Below are positions 55,538 through 64,000 of a stretch of DNA of 64,000 nt, piece by piece. Numbering within the stretch: the stretch's first letter is position 1; the number at the start of each line of letters is the position of its first letter. A program made the translations under genes and the position numbers. The stretch is from assembly GCA_000773965.1 (NCBI GenBank), contig JRUP01000002.1:1-64000 (forward strand), read 5' to 3'. The notes under the pieces are model-generated. The model was not told the DNA's origin. It searched no databases and saw nothing but the letters and a program-made list of their open reading frames with translations. This DNA comes from Enterobacter cancerogenus. Its GTDB lineage: Bacteria > Pseudomonadota > Gammaproteobacteria > Enterobacterales > Enterobacteriaceae.

Positions 55538-55694
55538 CACACCTCACGTTTACTCATAAAAAGAAGACGTAAGTGTAGGTGGCAAAATGGAGAGATAACG
55601 CAGAAAAGGCTTAATTGCTGAAGATTTACGCAAATTCACCGTGGATTATGCCATGTAAATATTTACTGACAGAGGAAACCCCGTAAAAGGTCAC

Positions 55695-55712
55695 AATTGT
55701 AAAAAAACAATT
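55695..55712. repeat. Inverted repeat in the cycA upstream region
   Basis: AATTGT and ACAATT flank six A (AATTGTAAAAAAACAATT), a dyad about 110 bp before the cycA start. It could be a regulator site; I cannot name one. Confidence 0.35.
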
Positions 55713-55821
55713 ACCGAGAGTTGCAACCTTTCCACTATCTTATGCCACTTGCCCTATTAAACGGCACGTTATCTAACAGCCAGTAGAGCTGACACAACAT
55801 CAAAACAGGAAAGATATATTT

Positions 55822-57213
55822 ATGGTTGATCAATCCAAAGAGGCGCTTGTTGAGGCTGAACAGCCGGATAAGCTCCAGCGTAATCTGCATAACCGCCATA
55901 TCCAACTGATTGCCATCGGTGGCGCGATCGGCACCGGGTTGTTTATGGGCTCAGGTAAAACCATCAGCCTGGCCGGCCCCTCGATCATTTTCGTTTATAT
56001 GATCATCGGCTTTATGCTGTTCTTCGTGATGCGCGCAATGGGCGAATTGCTGCTCTCTAATCTCGAATATAAATCCTTCAGCGATTTTGCCGCCGATTTA
56101 CTCGGCCCGTGGGCGGGCTATTTTACCGGCTGGACTTACTGGTTCTGTTGGGTGGTGACGGGCATTGCCGATGTGGTGGCCATTAGTGCCTATTTCCAAC
56201 TCTGGTTCCCCGACTTCTCCATCTGGATGAGTGCACTGCTGTGTATATTTGTGTTCCTGGCACTCAATATCGCGACGGTGAAATTGTTTGGTGAGATGGA
56301 GTTCTGGTTCGCGATTATTAAAATCGTGGCGATTGTTGCCCTGATCGTGACCGGCATCGTGCTGGTCAGCATGCATTATCCTTCGCCCAGCGGCAGCGCC
56401 GCAGCCCTGAGCAATATCTGGGATCACGGTGGTATGTTCCCGAAAGGATTGAGCGGCTTCTTTGCTGGCTTCCAGATTGCGGTGTTTGCCTTCGTCGGCA
56501 TTGAGTTAGTCGGAACGGCCGCAGCGGAAACCAAAGATCCGCACAAGGTGCTGCCACGTGCGATTAACGCTATTCCGGTGCGTATCATTATGTTTTACGT
56601 TCTGGCACTGCTAGTGATCATGGCGGTGACGCCGTGGAATCAGGTGATGCCGGACCGCAGCCCGTTCGTTGAGATGTTTGTGCTGATTGGCTTACCTGCA
56701 GCCGCCAGCATCGTGAACTTCGTGGTGCTGACTTCTGCTGCGTCATCCGCCAACAGTGGTATTTTCTCCACCAGCCGTATGCTGTATGGCCTGGCGGAAC
56801 AAGGTGTGGCGCACAAAGCGTTTGGCCGCCTGTCGGCACGCGCGGTTCCCACCACCGGACTGTTCTTCTCCTGCTTCTGCCTGCTGTGCGGCGTTGCGCT
56901 GATTTACCTGATCCCCGATGTGATGACGGTATTCACCATGGTCACCACGGTATCGGCGATTCTGTTTATGTTCGTCTGGACTATCATCCTGTGCAGCTAC
57001 CTGGCTTACCGCAAACAGCATCCGCAGCGTCACGCTGAGTCGAAGTTCAAGATGCCGCTGGGCAAGCTGATGTGCTGGGTGTGCATGGCGTTCTTCGCCT
57101 TTGTGATTGTCCTGCTGACCTTGCAGGACGACACTCGCCAGGCGCTGATGGTCACGCCGCTGTGGTTCGTCATCCTTACCATGGGCTGGTTGTTACGTCG
57201 TCGTAAGGCCTGA
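55822..57213 (+). CDS. cycA: D-serine/D-alanine/glycine transporter CycA
   Basis: 463 residues with 12 membrane segments, near E. coli CycA (470). It is an APC-superfamily proton symporter; the first helix carries GGAIGTGLFMGSG and the region before it DKLQRNLHNRHIQLIAIG is typical. In E. coli it imports glycine, D- and L-alanine, D-serine and cycloserine. AGGAAAG precedes the start. It is a single gene ended by a strong terminator. Confidence 0.9.
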   Translation: MVDQSKEALVEAEQPDKLQRNLHNRHIQLIAIGGAIGTGLFMGSGKTISLAGPSIIFVYMIIGFMLFFVMRAMGELLLSNLEYKSFSDFAADLLGPWAGYFTGWTYWFCWVVTGIADVVAISAYFQLWFPDFSIWMSALLCIFVFLALNIATVKLFGEMEFWFAIIKIVAIVALIVTGIVLVSMHYPSPSGSAAALSNIWDHGGMFPKGLSGFFAGFQIAVFAFVGIELVGTAAAETKDPHKVLPRAINAIPVRIIMFYVLALLVIMAVTPWNQVMPDRSPFVEMFVLIGLPAAASIVNFVVLTSAASSANSGIFSTSRMLYGLAEQGVAHKAFGRLSARAVPTTGLFFSCFCLLCGVALIYLIPDVMTVFTMVTTVSAILFMFVWTIILCSYLAYRKQHPQRHAESKFKMPLGKLMCWVCMAFFAFVIVLLTLQDDTRQALMVTPLWFVILTMGWLLRRRKA

Positions 57214-57226
57214 TAACCCTGCCAAC

Positions 57227-57256
57227 AAAAAGCCCCGAAAATTCGGGGCTTTTTTT
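57227..57256. terminator. Bidirectional terminator between cycA and the YbcI-like gene
   Basis: AAAAAGCCCCGAA and TTCGGGGCTTTTT are mirror arms, with a T-run on both strands, between converging genes. It overlaps the stop codon of the minus-strand gene by 2 bp. Confidence 0.93.
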
Positions 57257-58229
57257 ATAACCTTTCGCGTAGTTTATGCCATGCCTGCGCCAGTGAAGGC
57301 CGCACCGAAGGCTCTCTTTCTGGTGCCGGATCCGGGGTATGTGCCGCTCCCAGATTGAAGGTAAAGGTGTAGTTTGGCGCTTCCCCCATCCTTAAATCCG
57401 ATATCAAAGTATCATCACCCTGCAGTCGCATGGCGTAAAAGCCATGGCTGAACCACGCCACTCGCTCGGCATACCAGTCCCCTTTAAACGCATCGAACAA
57501 TTGCGGATGGCGCGGATACCAATGAATTTCCAGTGCCCGATCGGGTGACAGCAGTGACCAATAGGCTTCACCGTAACGATCGGGGGTCATAATCACGGTT
57601 CGCCACACCAGGGTATTAAACGCCGTTGGCGTCACCAGCACCTGCTGCGGCTTGATGGATTGATCAGTTAAATCACGATCGATATGCTGCGTCGCCACGC
57701 CCTGCACCACCATGCTCCAGCCAAGATACAGCGTACTGATCAGCAAACCCGCCTGATTCCAGCGCAGTCCGACTCCATCACGCCGCCATAGCGCCACCGC
57801 CAGCGCGATCAGCAGCGGTAAGGTATACAGCGGGTCGATAATGTACATGCTGCCGATTGCGTAGGGGAAATTGGTAAACGGTAAACCCAACTGTGTGCCG
57901 TATACCGTTGTCAGATCAAGCAACGGATGTGTAATCAGGGCCAGCCATATCGCCAGACACCAGCCGCGCCAGTGCGAGCGACTGCGCGTCACAACCGCAA
58001 CCAGCCAGGCCAATAGGGGCGCAATTAGCGTCAGCCACAACAGCGCATGGCTCTCGGTGCGGTGCAGCGTCATATTGCGAATGGCATCGCCGTGATCGAT
58101 AAACACATCCAGATCGGGCAAGGTACCGGCAATCGCGCCCACCAGCGCCGATTGCCATACCGGCACGCGCTTGCCCATCACTGCAACGGTGACCGCCGCG
58201 CCCAACGTCAGTTGTGATAGCGAATCCAT
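57255..58229 (-). CDS. YdjM/YbcI-like membrane-bound metal-dependent hydrolase family protein
   Basis: 324 residues. The N-terminal half has several membrane helices and conserved polar residues of the YdjM/YbcI family (LPDLDVFIDHGD, HRTESHALLWL, THPLLDLTTVYGT), a likely metal site; the C-terminal half (about 180-320) is soluble and unrelated to anything I recognise. It converges with cycA. The function is unknown; E. coli YdjM is SOS-induced, but I see no LexA box here. Confidence 0.84.
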   Translation of the reverse strand: MDSLSQLTLGAAVTVAVMGKRVPVWQSALVGAIAGTLPDLDVFIDHGDAIRNMTLHRTESHALLWLTLIAPLLAWLVAVVTRSRSHWRGWCLAIWLALITHPLLDLTTVYGTQLGLPFTNFPYAIGSMYIIDPLYTLPLLIALAVALWRRDGVGLRWNQAGLLISTLYLGWSMVVQGVATQHIDRDLTDQSIKPQQVLVTPTAFNTLVWRTVIMTPDRYGEAYWSLLSPDRALEIHWYPRHPQLFDAFKGDWYAERVAWFSHGFYAMRLQGDDTLISDLRMGEAPNYTFTFNLGAAHTPDPAPEREPSVRPSLAQAWHKLRERL

Positions 58230-58252
58230 GCATTCTCCTGGCTAAAGCGGGA

Positions 58253-58888
58253 TCAACGCACGCGGATCCCTTCAATAATCATGCGCTGTACATTCTCCAG
58301 CGTTTGCTCAAAAAATTCCGGGTCACTCAGGGTCTGGCCGGTGATCGCCTCAACCTGTGACGCAAAATCCGCGTAATGTTGCGTGGTAGCCCACAGCAGG
58401 AAAAACAGATGCTGCGGCTGCACCCCGGCTAACCGCCCTTCCGCAATCCACTGCTCGATGATCGCCGCCTTCTCATCCACCAGCGCTTTTAAATCCCCGG
58501 CCAGTTCACCTTTGAGTAACGGCGCACCCTGGAGCATTTCCAGACAGAACAAGCGCGAAGCCTGCGGGTGATCGCGCGACACCTCCAGCTTAAGACGGAT
58601 ATATTTCCGGATGGCGGTCAGTGGGTCCTGATCGTGGCGCAGTGCGCGCAGTGGAGCCAGCCAGACATCAAGGATCTCCTTCAGAACCGCGATATACAGC
58701 ACCTCTTTTGAGGGATAGTAGTAAAGCAAATTGGTCTTGGAGACGTCGGCACGCTCTGCCACTTTATCGAGACTGGTACCGTGAATTCCGAACTGCGAGA
58801 AGAAGCTTAACGCCGCTTCCAGTATCGCAGCCCGTTTTGCGGCAACGGCACGTGAACGTCGGCCCGGTTGTTTTTCATCGCTTTTCAC
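58253..58888 (-). CDS. rutR: TetR-family pyrimidine repressor RutR
   Basis: 211 residues (E. coli 212). The TetR HTH is at about 30-60 (HGTSLDKVAERADVSKTNLLYYY). RutR represses the rut operon and in E. coli is released by uracil or thymine. It diverges from rutA as in E. coli; the 308-bp gap holds its likely operator. Confidence 0.92.
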   Translation of the reverse strand: MKSDEKQPGRRSRAVAAKRAAILEAALSFFSQFGIHGTSLDKVAERADVSKTNLLYYYPSKEVLYIAVLKEILDVWLAPLRALRHDQDPLTAIRKYIRLKLEVSRDHPQASRLFCLEMLQGAPLLKGELAGDLKALVDEKAAIIEQWIAEGRLAGVQPQHLFFLLWATTQHYADFASQVEAITGQTLSDPEFFEQTLENVQRMIIEGIRVR

Positions 58889-59004
58889 ACTGTTACCTCT
58901 TCAATCCTGCCTGTTCGCATCATAACAAAGCCCCTCTTTCCTGCCTAATCGCTCTCCCTGCACCTTTTTTGACCACCGTGCGCATGAAAAACGTGCAAAA
59001 GGTT

Positions 59005-59020
59005 TTGACCAAACGGTCTG
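59005..59020 (+). promoter_or_regulatory. RutR-like binding site
   Basis: TTGACCAAACGGTCTG contains a perfect first half-site of the RutR consensus TTGACCANNTGGTCAA and 4 of 7 bases of the second. It lies about 190 bp before rutA, in the rutR/rutA gap. A second, weaker TTGACCA occurs at 58969-58975. Confidence 0.6.
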
Positions 59021-59092
59021 ATTTAGACCAACCACTCCACTTTCATCCTTCAGTAGTTTTTAACACATTGTTGTATAAGGCATTTAAAAATG

Positions 59093-59107
59093 TGGCACAG
59101 GCTTTGC
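59093..59107 (+). promoter_or_regulatory. Sigma-54 promoter of the rut operon
   Basis: TGGCACAGGCTTTGC matches the -24/-12 consensus TGGCAC-N5-TTGC. It is about 90 bp before the rutA start. E. coli rutA is known to be NtrC-activated; I find no convincing paired NtrC site with usual spacing upstream. Confidence 0.78.
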
Positions 59108-59196
59108 AATTTTGTGACTGAGCGCCGCTCGCAGGATGCGTGCAGGAAGCAGTGCAGCGCGTAAAGTAATGCCCGTTCAATGCAGAGAGGTTTCAC

Positions 59197-60288
59197 ATGA
59201 AAATTGGCGTATTTATCCCGATTGGCAACAATGGCTGGCTCATCTCCACCCATGCGCCGCAGTACAAACCGACTTTTGAACTGAATAAAGAGATTGTGCT
59301 GAAGGCCGAGCATTATCACTTCGACTTTGCGCTCTCGATGATCAAACTGCGCGGCTTCGGGGGTAAAACCGAATTCTGGGATCACAATCTCGAATCCTTC
59401 ACATTGATGGCGGGGCTCGCGGCGGTGACCTCAAGGATTGAAATCTATGCCACGGCAGCCACTCTGACGCTGCCCCCAGCAATTGTGGCGCGCATGGCCG
59501 CCACCATCGATTCGATTTCCAATGGCCGTTTCGGCGTCAATCTGGTCACCGGCTGGCAGAAACCCGAATACGAACAGATGGGATTGTGGCCGGGTGATGA
59601 GTACTTCTCCAGCCGTTACCAATACCTCACCGAGTACGTCACCGTGCTGCGCGATTTATGGGGCACCGGTCAGAGTGACTTCAAGGGTGAATTTTTCACC
59701 ATGAACGACTGCCGCGTGAGCCCGCAACCGCAGAAACCGATGAAGGTGATCTGCGCCGGTCAGAGCGATGCCGGCATGGCATTCTCCGCGCAGCATGCCG
59801 ATTACAACTTCTGTTTCGGTAAAGGGGTCAACACGCCTACCGCCTTCGCCCCGACCGCCAGCCGCATGAAAATCGCAGCAGATAAAGCCGGACGCGATGT
59901 CGGTTCCTATGTGCTGTTTATGATCATTGCTGCCGAAAGTGACGAAGCCGCACGCGCCAAATGGGAGCATTACAAAGCGGGTGCTGATGAAGAAGCGCTT
60001 GCCTGGCTCACCACACAAAGTCAACAGGATACCAAGTCCGGCAGCGACACCAACGTGCGTCAGATGGCCGATCCCACATCAGCCGTGAACATCAATATGG
60101 GCACCTTAGTGGGTTCATACGCCAATGTGGCACGAATGTTGGATGAAGTTGCTGAGGTTGACGGCACACAGGGCGTGCTTCTGACCTTCGATGACTTCCT
60201 GCAAGGTATTGAAGATTTCGGTGAGCGTATCCAGCCATTAATGCAGTGTCGTCAAAACGTTATCACTTCGCAGAAGGAGGTTGCCTGA
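59197..60288 (+). CDS. rutA: Pyrimidine monooxygenase RutA
   Basis: 363 residues, the usual RutA length. It is an FMN-dependent luciferase-like monooxygenase that opens the uracil ring to ureidoacrylate with O2. The bacterial luciferase-like fold is visible in the N-terminal [14 protein letters not shown] and the [14 protein letters not shown] block near 110-125. It is the first rut gene under the sigma-54 promoter. Its stop overlaps the rutB start by 1 bp (TGATG). Confidence 0.95.
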   Translation: MKIGVFIPIGNNGWLISTHAPQYKPTFELNKEIVLKAEHYHFDFALSMIKLRGFGGKTEFWDHNLESFTLMAGLAAVTSRIEIYATAATLTLPPAIVARMAATIDSISNGRFGVNLVTGWQKPEYEQMGLWPGDEYFSSRYQYLTEYVTVLRDLWGTGQSDFKGEFFTMNDCRVSPQPQKPMKVICAGQSDAGMAFSAQHADYNFCFGKGVNTPTAFAPTASRMKIAADKAGRDVGSYVLFMIIAAESDEAARAKWEHYKAGADEEALAWLTTQSQQDTKSGSDTNVRQMADPTSAVNINMGTLVGSYANVARMLDEVAEVDGTQGVLLTFDDFLQGIEDFGERIQPLMQCRQNVITSQKEVA

Positions 60289-60998
60289 TGAGTACCGTAA
60301 CTTGCGCCCATACGTCGAGTTTGCCCAATATCACCCTGCCCGCCCGACCAGAAGCGATCGCACTGCCGCCAGCGCAAAGTGCCTTGATCGTGGTGGATAT
60401 GCAAAACGCCTATGCCACAGAGGGGGGTTATCTCGATCTTGCCGGCTTTGACGTCTCCGCTACCAAACCGGTGATCGCCAAAATTCATCAGGCGGTGACC
60501 GCGGCGCGAGCCGCTGGCATGCAGATTATCTGGTTCCAGAACGGCTGGGACGATCAGTACGTTGAAGCGGGTGATGCTGGCTCGCCTAACTTCCATAAAT
60601 CGAATGCGCTGAAAACCATGCGCAAGAGACCGGAGTTACAAGGCACCTTGCTGTCGAAAGGCGGCTGGGATTACGCGCTGGTGGATGAACTGGTGCCGCA
60701 GGCAGGTGACATCGTGTTGCCCAAACCGCGCTACAGCGGCTTCTTTAATACCCCTCTCGATAGCATGCTGCGCAGTCGCGGCATCCGCCATCTGGTGTTT
60801 ACCGGTATTGCCACCAACGTGTGTGTCGAGTCGACACTGCGCGATGGCTTCTTCCTCGAATATTTTGGCGTGGTGCTGGAAGACGCCACACATAAGGCCG
60901 GGCCGGCATTTGCCCAACAGGCGGCGATTTTCAACATCGAAACTTTCTTTGGCTGGGTAAGCGACACGGACACTTTTTGTGAAGCCCTGAAAGCTTAG
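60288..60998 (+). CDS. rutB: Ureidoacrylate amidohydrolase RutB
   Basis: 236 residues from ATG 60288. An isochorismatase-fold amidohydrolase: the catalytic Asp is in VVDMQNAY, the Lys in LPKPRYSGF and the Cys in [12 protein letters not shown] near 172. It cleaves ureidoacrylate to aminoacrylate, CO2 and ammonia. AAGGAGG lies in the rutA end and couples the two. Confidence 0.94.
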   Translation: MSTVTCAHTSSLPNITLPARPEAIALPPAQSALIVVDMQNAYATEGGYLDLAGFDVSATKPVIAKIHQAVTAARAAGMQIIWFQNGWDDQYVEAGDAGSPNFHKSNALKTMRKRPELQGTLLSKGGWDYALVDELVPQAGDIVLPKPRYSGFFNTPLDSMLRSRGIRHLVFTGIATNVCVESTLRDGFFLEYFGVVLEDATHKAGPAFAQQAAIFNIETFFGWVSDTDTFCEALKA

Positions 60999-61042
60999 GG
61001 TCCATCTCACCTGCAAAACCATAACGATAAGGAACTGCGACG

Positions 61043-61438
61043 ATGCCTAAAAGTGTGATTATTCCTGCCGGCAGCGGCACCCCGATTGCGCCCTTTGTGC
61101 CAGGAACCCTGGCCGATGGTGTGGTGTACGTGTCAGGCACGCTACCGTTCGATGCCAGTAACAATGTGGTCCACGTCGGCGATGCCGCGGCACAAACCCG
61201 ACACGTACTGGAAACCATCAAAAAGGTGATCGAGACCGCCGGTGGCAGCATGAACGACGTCACTTTCAACTCTATTTTCCTCACCGACTGGAGCAACTAC
61301 GCCGCGATCAACCAGGTCTATGCCGAGTATTTCCCCGGCGACAAACCCGCGCGCTTCTGCATTCAGTGCGGATTGGTTAAACCAGACGCGCTGATTGAAA
61401 TTGCCAGCGTCGCGCACATCGGGCCGCAGGAGGCGTAA
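61043..61438 (+). CDS. rutC: 3-aminoacrylate deaminase RutC (RidA family)
   Basis: 131 residues of the YjgF/RidA family: [21 protein letters not shown] at the N-terminus and the ligand Arg in [15 protein letters not shown] near 107. It speeds hydrolysis of aminoacrylate to malonic semialdehyde and ammonia. Its stop overlaps the rutD ATG by 1 bp (TAATG). Gap to rutB is 44 bp with an AAGGAA. Confidence 0.94.
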   Translation: MPKSVIIPAGSGTPIAPFVPGTLADGVVYVSGTLPFDASNNVVHVGDAAAQTRHVLETIKKVIETAGGSMNDVTFNSIFLTDWSNYAAINQVYAEYFPGDKPARFCIQCGLVKPDALIEIASVAHIGPQEA

Positions 61439-62241
61439 TGCACCTTGAGATTCATGGATTAACCGCTGCCGATGCGCCAACGCTGGTGCTGTCGTCCGGT
61501 CTTGGTGGCGTAGCGGGCTTCTGGCAACCTCAGCTGGCGGTACTTACGCCCCATTATCGCGTGGTGACTTATGACCAACGTGGCACCGGTCGCAGTGCCG
61601 ATACGCTGCCTGAAGGCTACAACATGGCGATGATGGCCGCTGAACTGGCTGAGCTACTGGCGCAGCGTGACATTCAACATTACGACATTGTTGGCCACGC
61701 GCTGGGTGGCCTGATCGGCCTGCAGCTGGCGCTGGATTATCCCGACCGTGTCGGCCGCGTTGTGGTGATTAATGGCTGGCTGTCGTTGGATCCTCATACG
61801 CAACGCTGCTTCCAGGTGCGGCAGGATCTCCTGCTCAACGTGGGCGTTGAAGCCTTCGTGCGCGCGCAGCCACTGTTTCTCTATCCGGCTGAATGGCTGG
61901 CTCGACATCAGGCGCGCATCACCGCTGAAGATGCCCATCACGTGACCCATTTTCAGGGCATGGAAAATCTGCTGCGCCGCTTGCATGCATTAATGAACAG
62001 TGATTTCCGTCCGCATGCGGCGCGGATTCAGCAACCGGTGTTAGCCATTTGTAGCCAGGACGATCTGCTGGTGCCGTGGAGCTGCTCTCCACAACTGGCC
62101 CAGGCGCTGCCGAATGGCAGTCTGATTGAGATGCCGTGGGGCGGGCATGCGATGAGCGTGACCGATGCCGATAAGTTTAACGCTCTGTTGCTGGGGTGGC
62201 TGGCCGAAACGGCTGCACCTGCACAGCGCGCCGCGAGTTGA
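61438..62241 (+). CDS. rutD: RutD, alpha/beta hydrolase-fold protein
   Basis: 267 residues. The nucleophile-elbow position reads GHALGG near residue 87, with Ala where a catalytic Ser is usual; E. coli RutD also has GHALG. It was proposed to increase spontaneous aminoacrylate hydrolysis. It is followed after 16 bp by rutF: the rutE gene found there in E. coli is missing. Confidence 0.92.
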   Translation: MHLEIHGLTAADAPTLVLSSGLGGVAGFWQPQLAVLTPHYRVVTYDQRGTGRSADTLPEGYNMAMMAAELAELLAQRDIQHYDIVGHALGGLIGLQLALDYPDRVGRVVVINGWLSLDPHTQRCFQVRQDLLLNVGVEAFVRAQPLFLYPAEWLARHQARITAEDAHHVTHFQGMENLLRRLHALMNSDFRPHAARIQQPVLAICSQDDLLVPWSCSPQLAQALPNGSLIEMPWGGHAMSVTDADKFNALLLGWLAETAAPAQRAAS

Positions 62242-62257
62242 ACAGAGGAGTGAAACC

Positions 62258-62779
62258 ATGAGTGTGCATGAACTGTCGCTGCTACCGAATGTAGATCGCG
62301 ATGCTTTCCGCCATGCCATGGCACGACTGGGCGCGGCGGTCAATATTATCACCACCGACGGTCCGGCTGGTCGCGCCGGATTCACTGCCTCAGCCGTCTG
62401 CAGCGTGACGGATACGCCGCCTACTTTGCTGGTGTGTCTGAATCGTTCGGCATCGGTGTGGCCGACCTTTCGGGACAATGGCTATCTGTGCGTCAACACT
62501 CTGGCGGCCGGTCATGAGGATCTTTCTACGCTGTTTGGTGGTAAAACGCCGATGGAACAGCGCTTTGCCGCTGCGGACTGGCACACCCTGGCCAGCGGAG
62601 CCCCTCTGCTGGTCGGCGCCACCGTGTCGTTTGATTGCAAAATCACCCAGGTGGTTAGTGTTGGCACACACGACATTCTGATTTGTGAAGCGCTGGCGCT
62701 GGTGCGTAACGATGATTCGCATGGCCTGGCGTGGTTTGACCGTGGATATCATCACCTTTTACGGCAGGACGCCCGCTAA
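62258..62779 (+). CDS. rutF: Flavin reductase RutF
   Basis: 173 residues from ATG 62258 with GAGGAG upstream. It is an NADH:FMN reductase of the HpaC-like flavin-binding split-barrel family ([40 protein letters not shown]) that supplies reduced FMN to RutA. It directly follows rutD and precedes rutG by 45 bp. Confidence 0.93.
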   Translation: MSVHELSLLPNVDRDAFRHAMARLGAAVNIITTDGPAGRAGFTASAVCSVTDTPPTLLVCLNRSASVWPTFRDNGYLCVNTLAAGHEDLSTLFGGKTPMEQRFAAADWHTLASGAPLLVGATVSFDCKITQVVSVGTHDILICEALALVRNDDSHGLAWFDRGYHHLLRQDAR

Positions 62780-62824
62780 CGCCGCACTGCGCGGCCCGGT
62801 TCCACCGCTACCCTGGAGAAGACG

Positions 62825-64000
62825 ATGGCGAATTCCTGGTTCCCCCGCTGGCAGAAAAAGTCAGCCATGACCGAAGATGGGCTGATTGCTCCGGATGAAA
62901 CTCTGCCTCTCGGGCAGACACTTGTCCTGGGTTTGCAGCATGCTGTAGCAATGTTTGGCGCGACGGTGCTAATGCCGTTGCTGATGGGACTCGACCCCAA
63001 CCTGGCGATTCTGGTTTCCGGTATCGGCACGCTGCTGTTCTTTGTGGTCACTGGCGGACGCGTGCCGAGTTATCTCGGATCCAGCGCCGCCTTTGTCGGG
63101 GTGATTATCGCGGTGACCGGATTCAACGGCCAGGGATTGAACCCTAATCTGGCGCTGGCACTAGGCGGCGTCATTGCCTGCGGCGCGCTTTATACCTTCA
63201 TTGGCCTGATCGTTATGAAGGTGGGCACGGGTTGGATTGAGCGGCTCATGCCCCCTGTCGTCACGGGTGCAGTGGTGATGGCAATTGGCCTGAACCTGGC
63301 GCCAATTGCTGTCCATGGCGTATCAGCATCAATGTTCGATAGCTGGATGGCCGTCATGACCGTGCTGTGCATTGGCGTGGTAGCGGTCTTCACACGCGGT
63401 CTGGTTCAGCGCTTGCTGATTCTGGTTGGCCTGATTGTCGCCTGGGCGATCTACGCCTTGCTCACCAACGTATTTGGCCTCGGCAAGCCGGTCGATTTTA
63501 GCGGTGTCGCCAGTGCGCCCTGGTTTGGGTTACCGCACACCACCGCACCAGTGTTTGATATGCAGGCGATAGTGATGATTGCCCCTGTCGCCATCATTCT
63601 GGTGGCTGAAAACCTGGGGCATATTAAAGCCGTCGCCGGTATGACGGGACGCAATCTTGATCCCTGGATGGGACGTGCGTTTGTCGGTGACGGCCTTGCC
63701 ACCATGTTGTCAGGATCGATGGGTGGCAGCGGTGTAACGACGTACGCCGAGAATATTGGCGTGATGGCGGTAACCAAAGTCTATTCGACACTGGCGTTTG
63801 TCGCGGCCGCAGTCATTGCGCTGATACTCGGCTTCTCACCAAAGTTTGGTGCCTTGATTCATACTATTCCCGGCCCGGTGATTGGCGGCGCGTCAATTGT
63901 GGTATTCGGTTTAATTGCCGTGGCAGGTGCGCGGATCTGGGTGCAAAACAACGTTGATTTCAGTCAGAACGGCAATTTGATCATGGTGGCCACCACGTTA
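62825..64000 (+). CDS. rutG: Pyrimidine permease RutG, partial at the window end
   Basis: 392 codons from ATG 62825 run to the window edge without a stop, so the C-terminus is missing. It is an NCS2 (uracil/xanthine) transporter: QHAVAMFGATVLMPLLMG in the first helices, the hallmark NLGHIKAVAGMTG and the substrate-binding loop SMGGSGVTTYAENIGVM are present. It probably imports uracil and thymine for the rut pathway, as in E. coli. Confidence 0.94.
   Translation, partial: MANSWFPRWQKKSAMTEDGLIAPDETLPLGQTLVLGLQHAVAMFGATVLMPLLMGLDPNLAILVSGIGTLLFFVVTGGRVPSYLGSSAAFVGVIIAVTGFNGQGLNPNLALALGGVIACGALYTFIGLIVMKVGTGWIERLMPPVVTGAVVMAIGLNLAPIAVHGVSASMFDSWMAVMTVLCIGVVAVFTRGLVQRLLILVGLIVAWAIYALLTNVFGLGKPVDFSGVASAPWFGLPHTTAPVFDMQAIVMIAPVAIILVAENLGHIKAVAGMTGRNLDPWMGRAFVGDGLATMLSGSMGGSGVTTYAENIGVMAVTKVYSTLAFVAAAVIALILGFSPKFGALIHTIPGPVIGGASIVVFGLIAVAGARIWVQNNVDFSQNGNLIMVATTL

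Noticed and set aside
61438..62241. RutD as a broken hydrolase because Ala replaces the nucleophile Ser
   Set aside because: E. coli RutD also has GHALG at this place as far as I recall, so this is normal for the family and not damage.

Overview
The window reads as a chromosomal segment from a gamma-proteobacterium of the Enterobacterales, most likely Erwiniaceae (Pantoea/Erwinia type). About two thirds follows the Escherichia coli order in inverted orientation: murJ-mviM-yceH-rimJ / mdtH-grxB-yceB-pyrC-dinI-bssS-solA-yceJ-yceI-trhO-lpxL-msyB-yceK-opgH-opgG / opgC / clsC. A second syntenic block carries leuZ-cysT-glyW-pgsA-uvrC-uvrY-yecF-sdiA, and the window ends in rutR / rutABCDFG. The genus is an inference from protein similarity recalled from memory; no search was possible.

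Layout: 1-23.4 kb is envelope and housekeeping backbone (peptidoglycan lipid II flippase, multidrug exporter MdtH, glutaredoxin 2, pyrimidine synthesis, SOS inhibitor DinI, lipid A acyltransferase LpxL, osmoregulated periplasmic glucans, cardiolipin synthase). It is followed by a GH1-like hydrolase and two tiny membrane proteins. At 23.5-25.8 kb there is a Fur-box-controlled TonB-dependent siderophore receptor. At 26.1-39.5 kb a tightly overlapping 16-gene minus-strand operon encodes aryl polyene (APE) pigment synthesis: two ketosynthases plus a chain-length-factor-like partner, a ketoreductase, two dehydratases, two acyl carrier proteins, an adenylating ligase, a thioesterase, acyl- and glycosyl-transferases, and an export set of LolA-like protein, MMPL pump and lipoprotein. 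At 40.4-44.9 kb lies a MarR-controlled tripartite efflux operon.

45-48.1 kb holds a possible small RNA or attenuated leader with two consecutive intrinsic terminators, an AriR/YmgB-like regulator, a SulP transporter, a small lipoprotein and three tRNAs (Leu-UAA, Cys-GCA, Gly-GCC). 48.4-53.6 kb holds pgsA, uvrC, the response regulator uvrY, yecF, a LuxI-type acyl-homoserine-lactone synthase and an SdiA-type LuxR receptor, with a near-perfect 20-bp lux-box-like palindrome between the last two. 54-58.2 kb holds a DUF4396 membrane protein, an extensin-like (LAS-fold) protein, a CycA amino-acid permease and a YdjM/YbcI-like membrane protein. 58.3-64 kb is the pyrimidine (uracil) catabolic rut operon with its repressor RutR, a sigma-54 promoter in front of rutA, and no rutE between rutD and rutF; rutG runs off the end.

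Most notable signals: the APE operon and the triplicated 48-bp hairpin unit at its 3' end; an SdiA receptor that has a neighbouring signal synthase; the structured transcript candidate upstream of the ariR-like gene; a rut operon without rutE; and a GH1-family protein whose acid/base glutamate position appears to be glutamine. No CRISPR array, insertion sequence, prophage or rRNA was seen.
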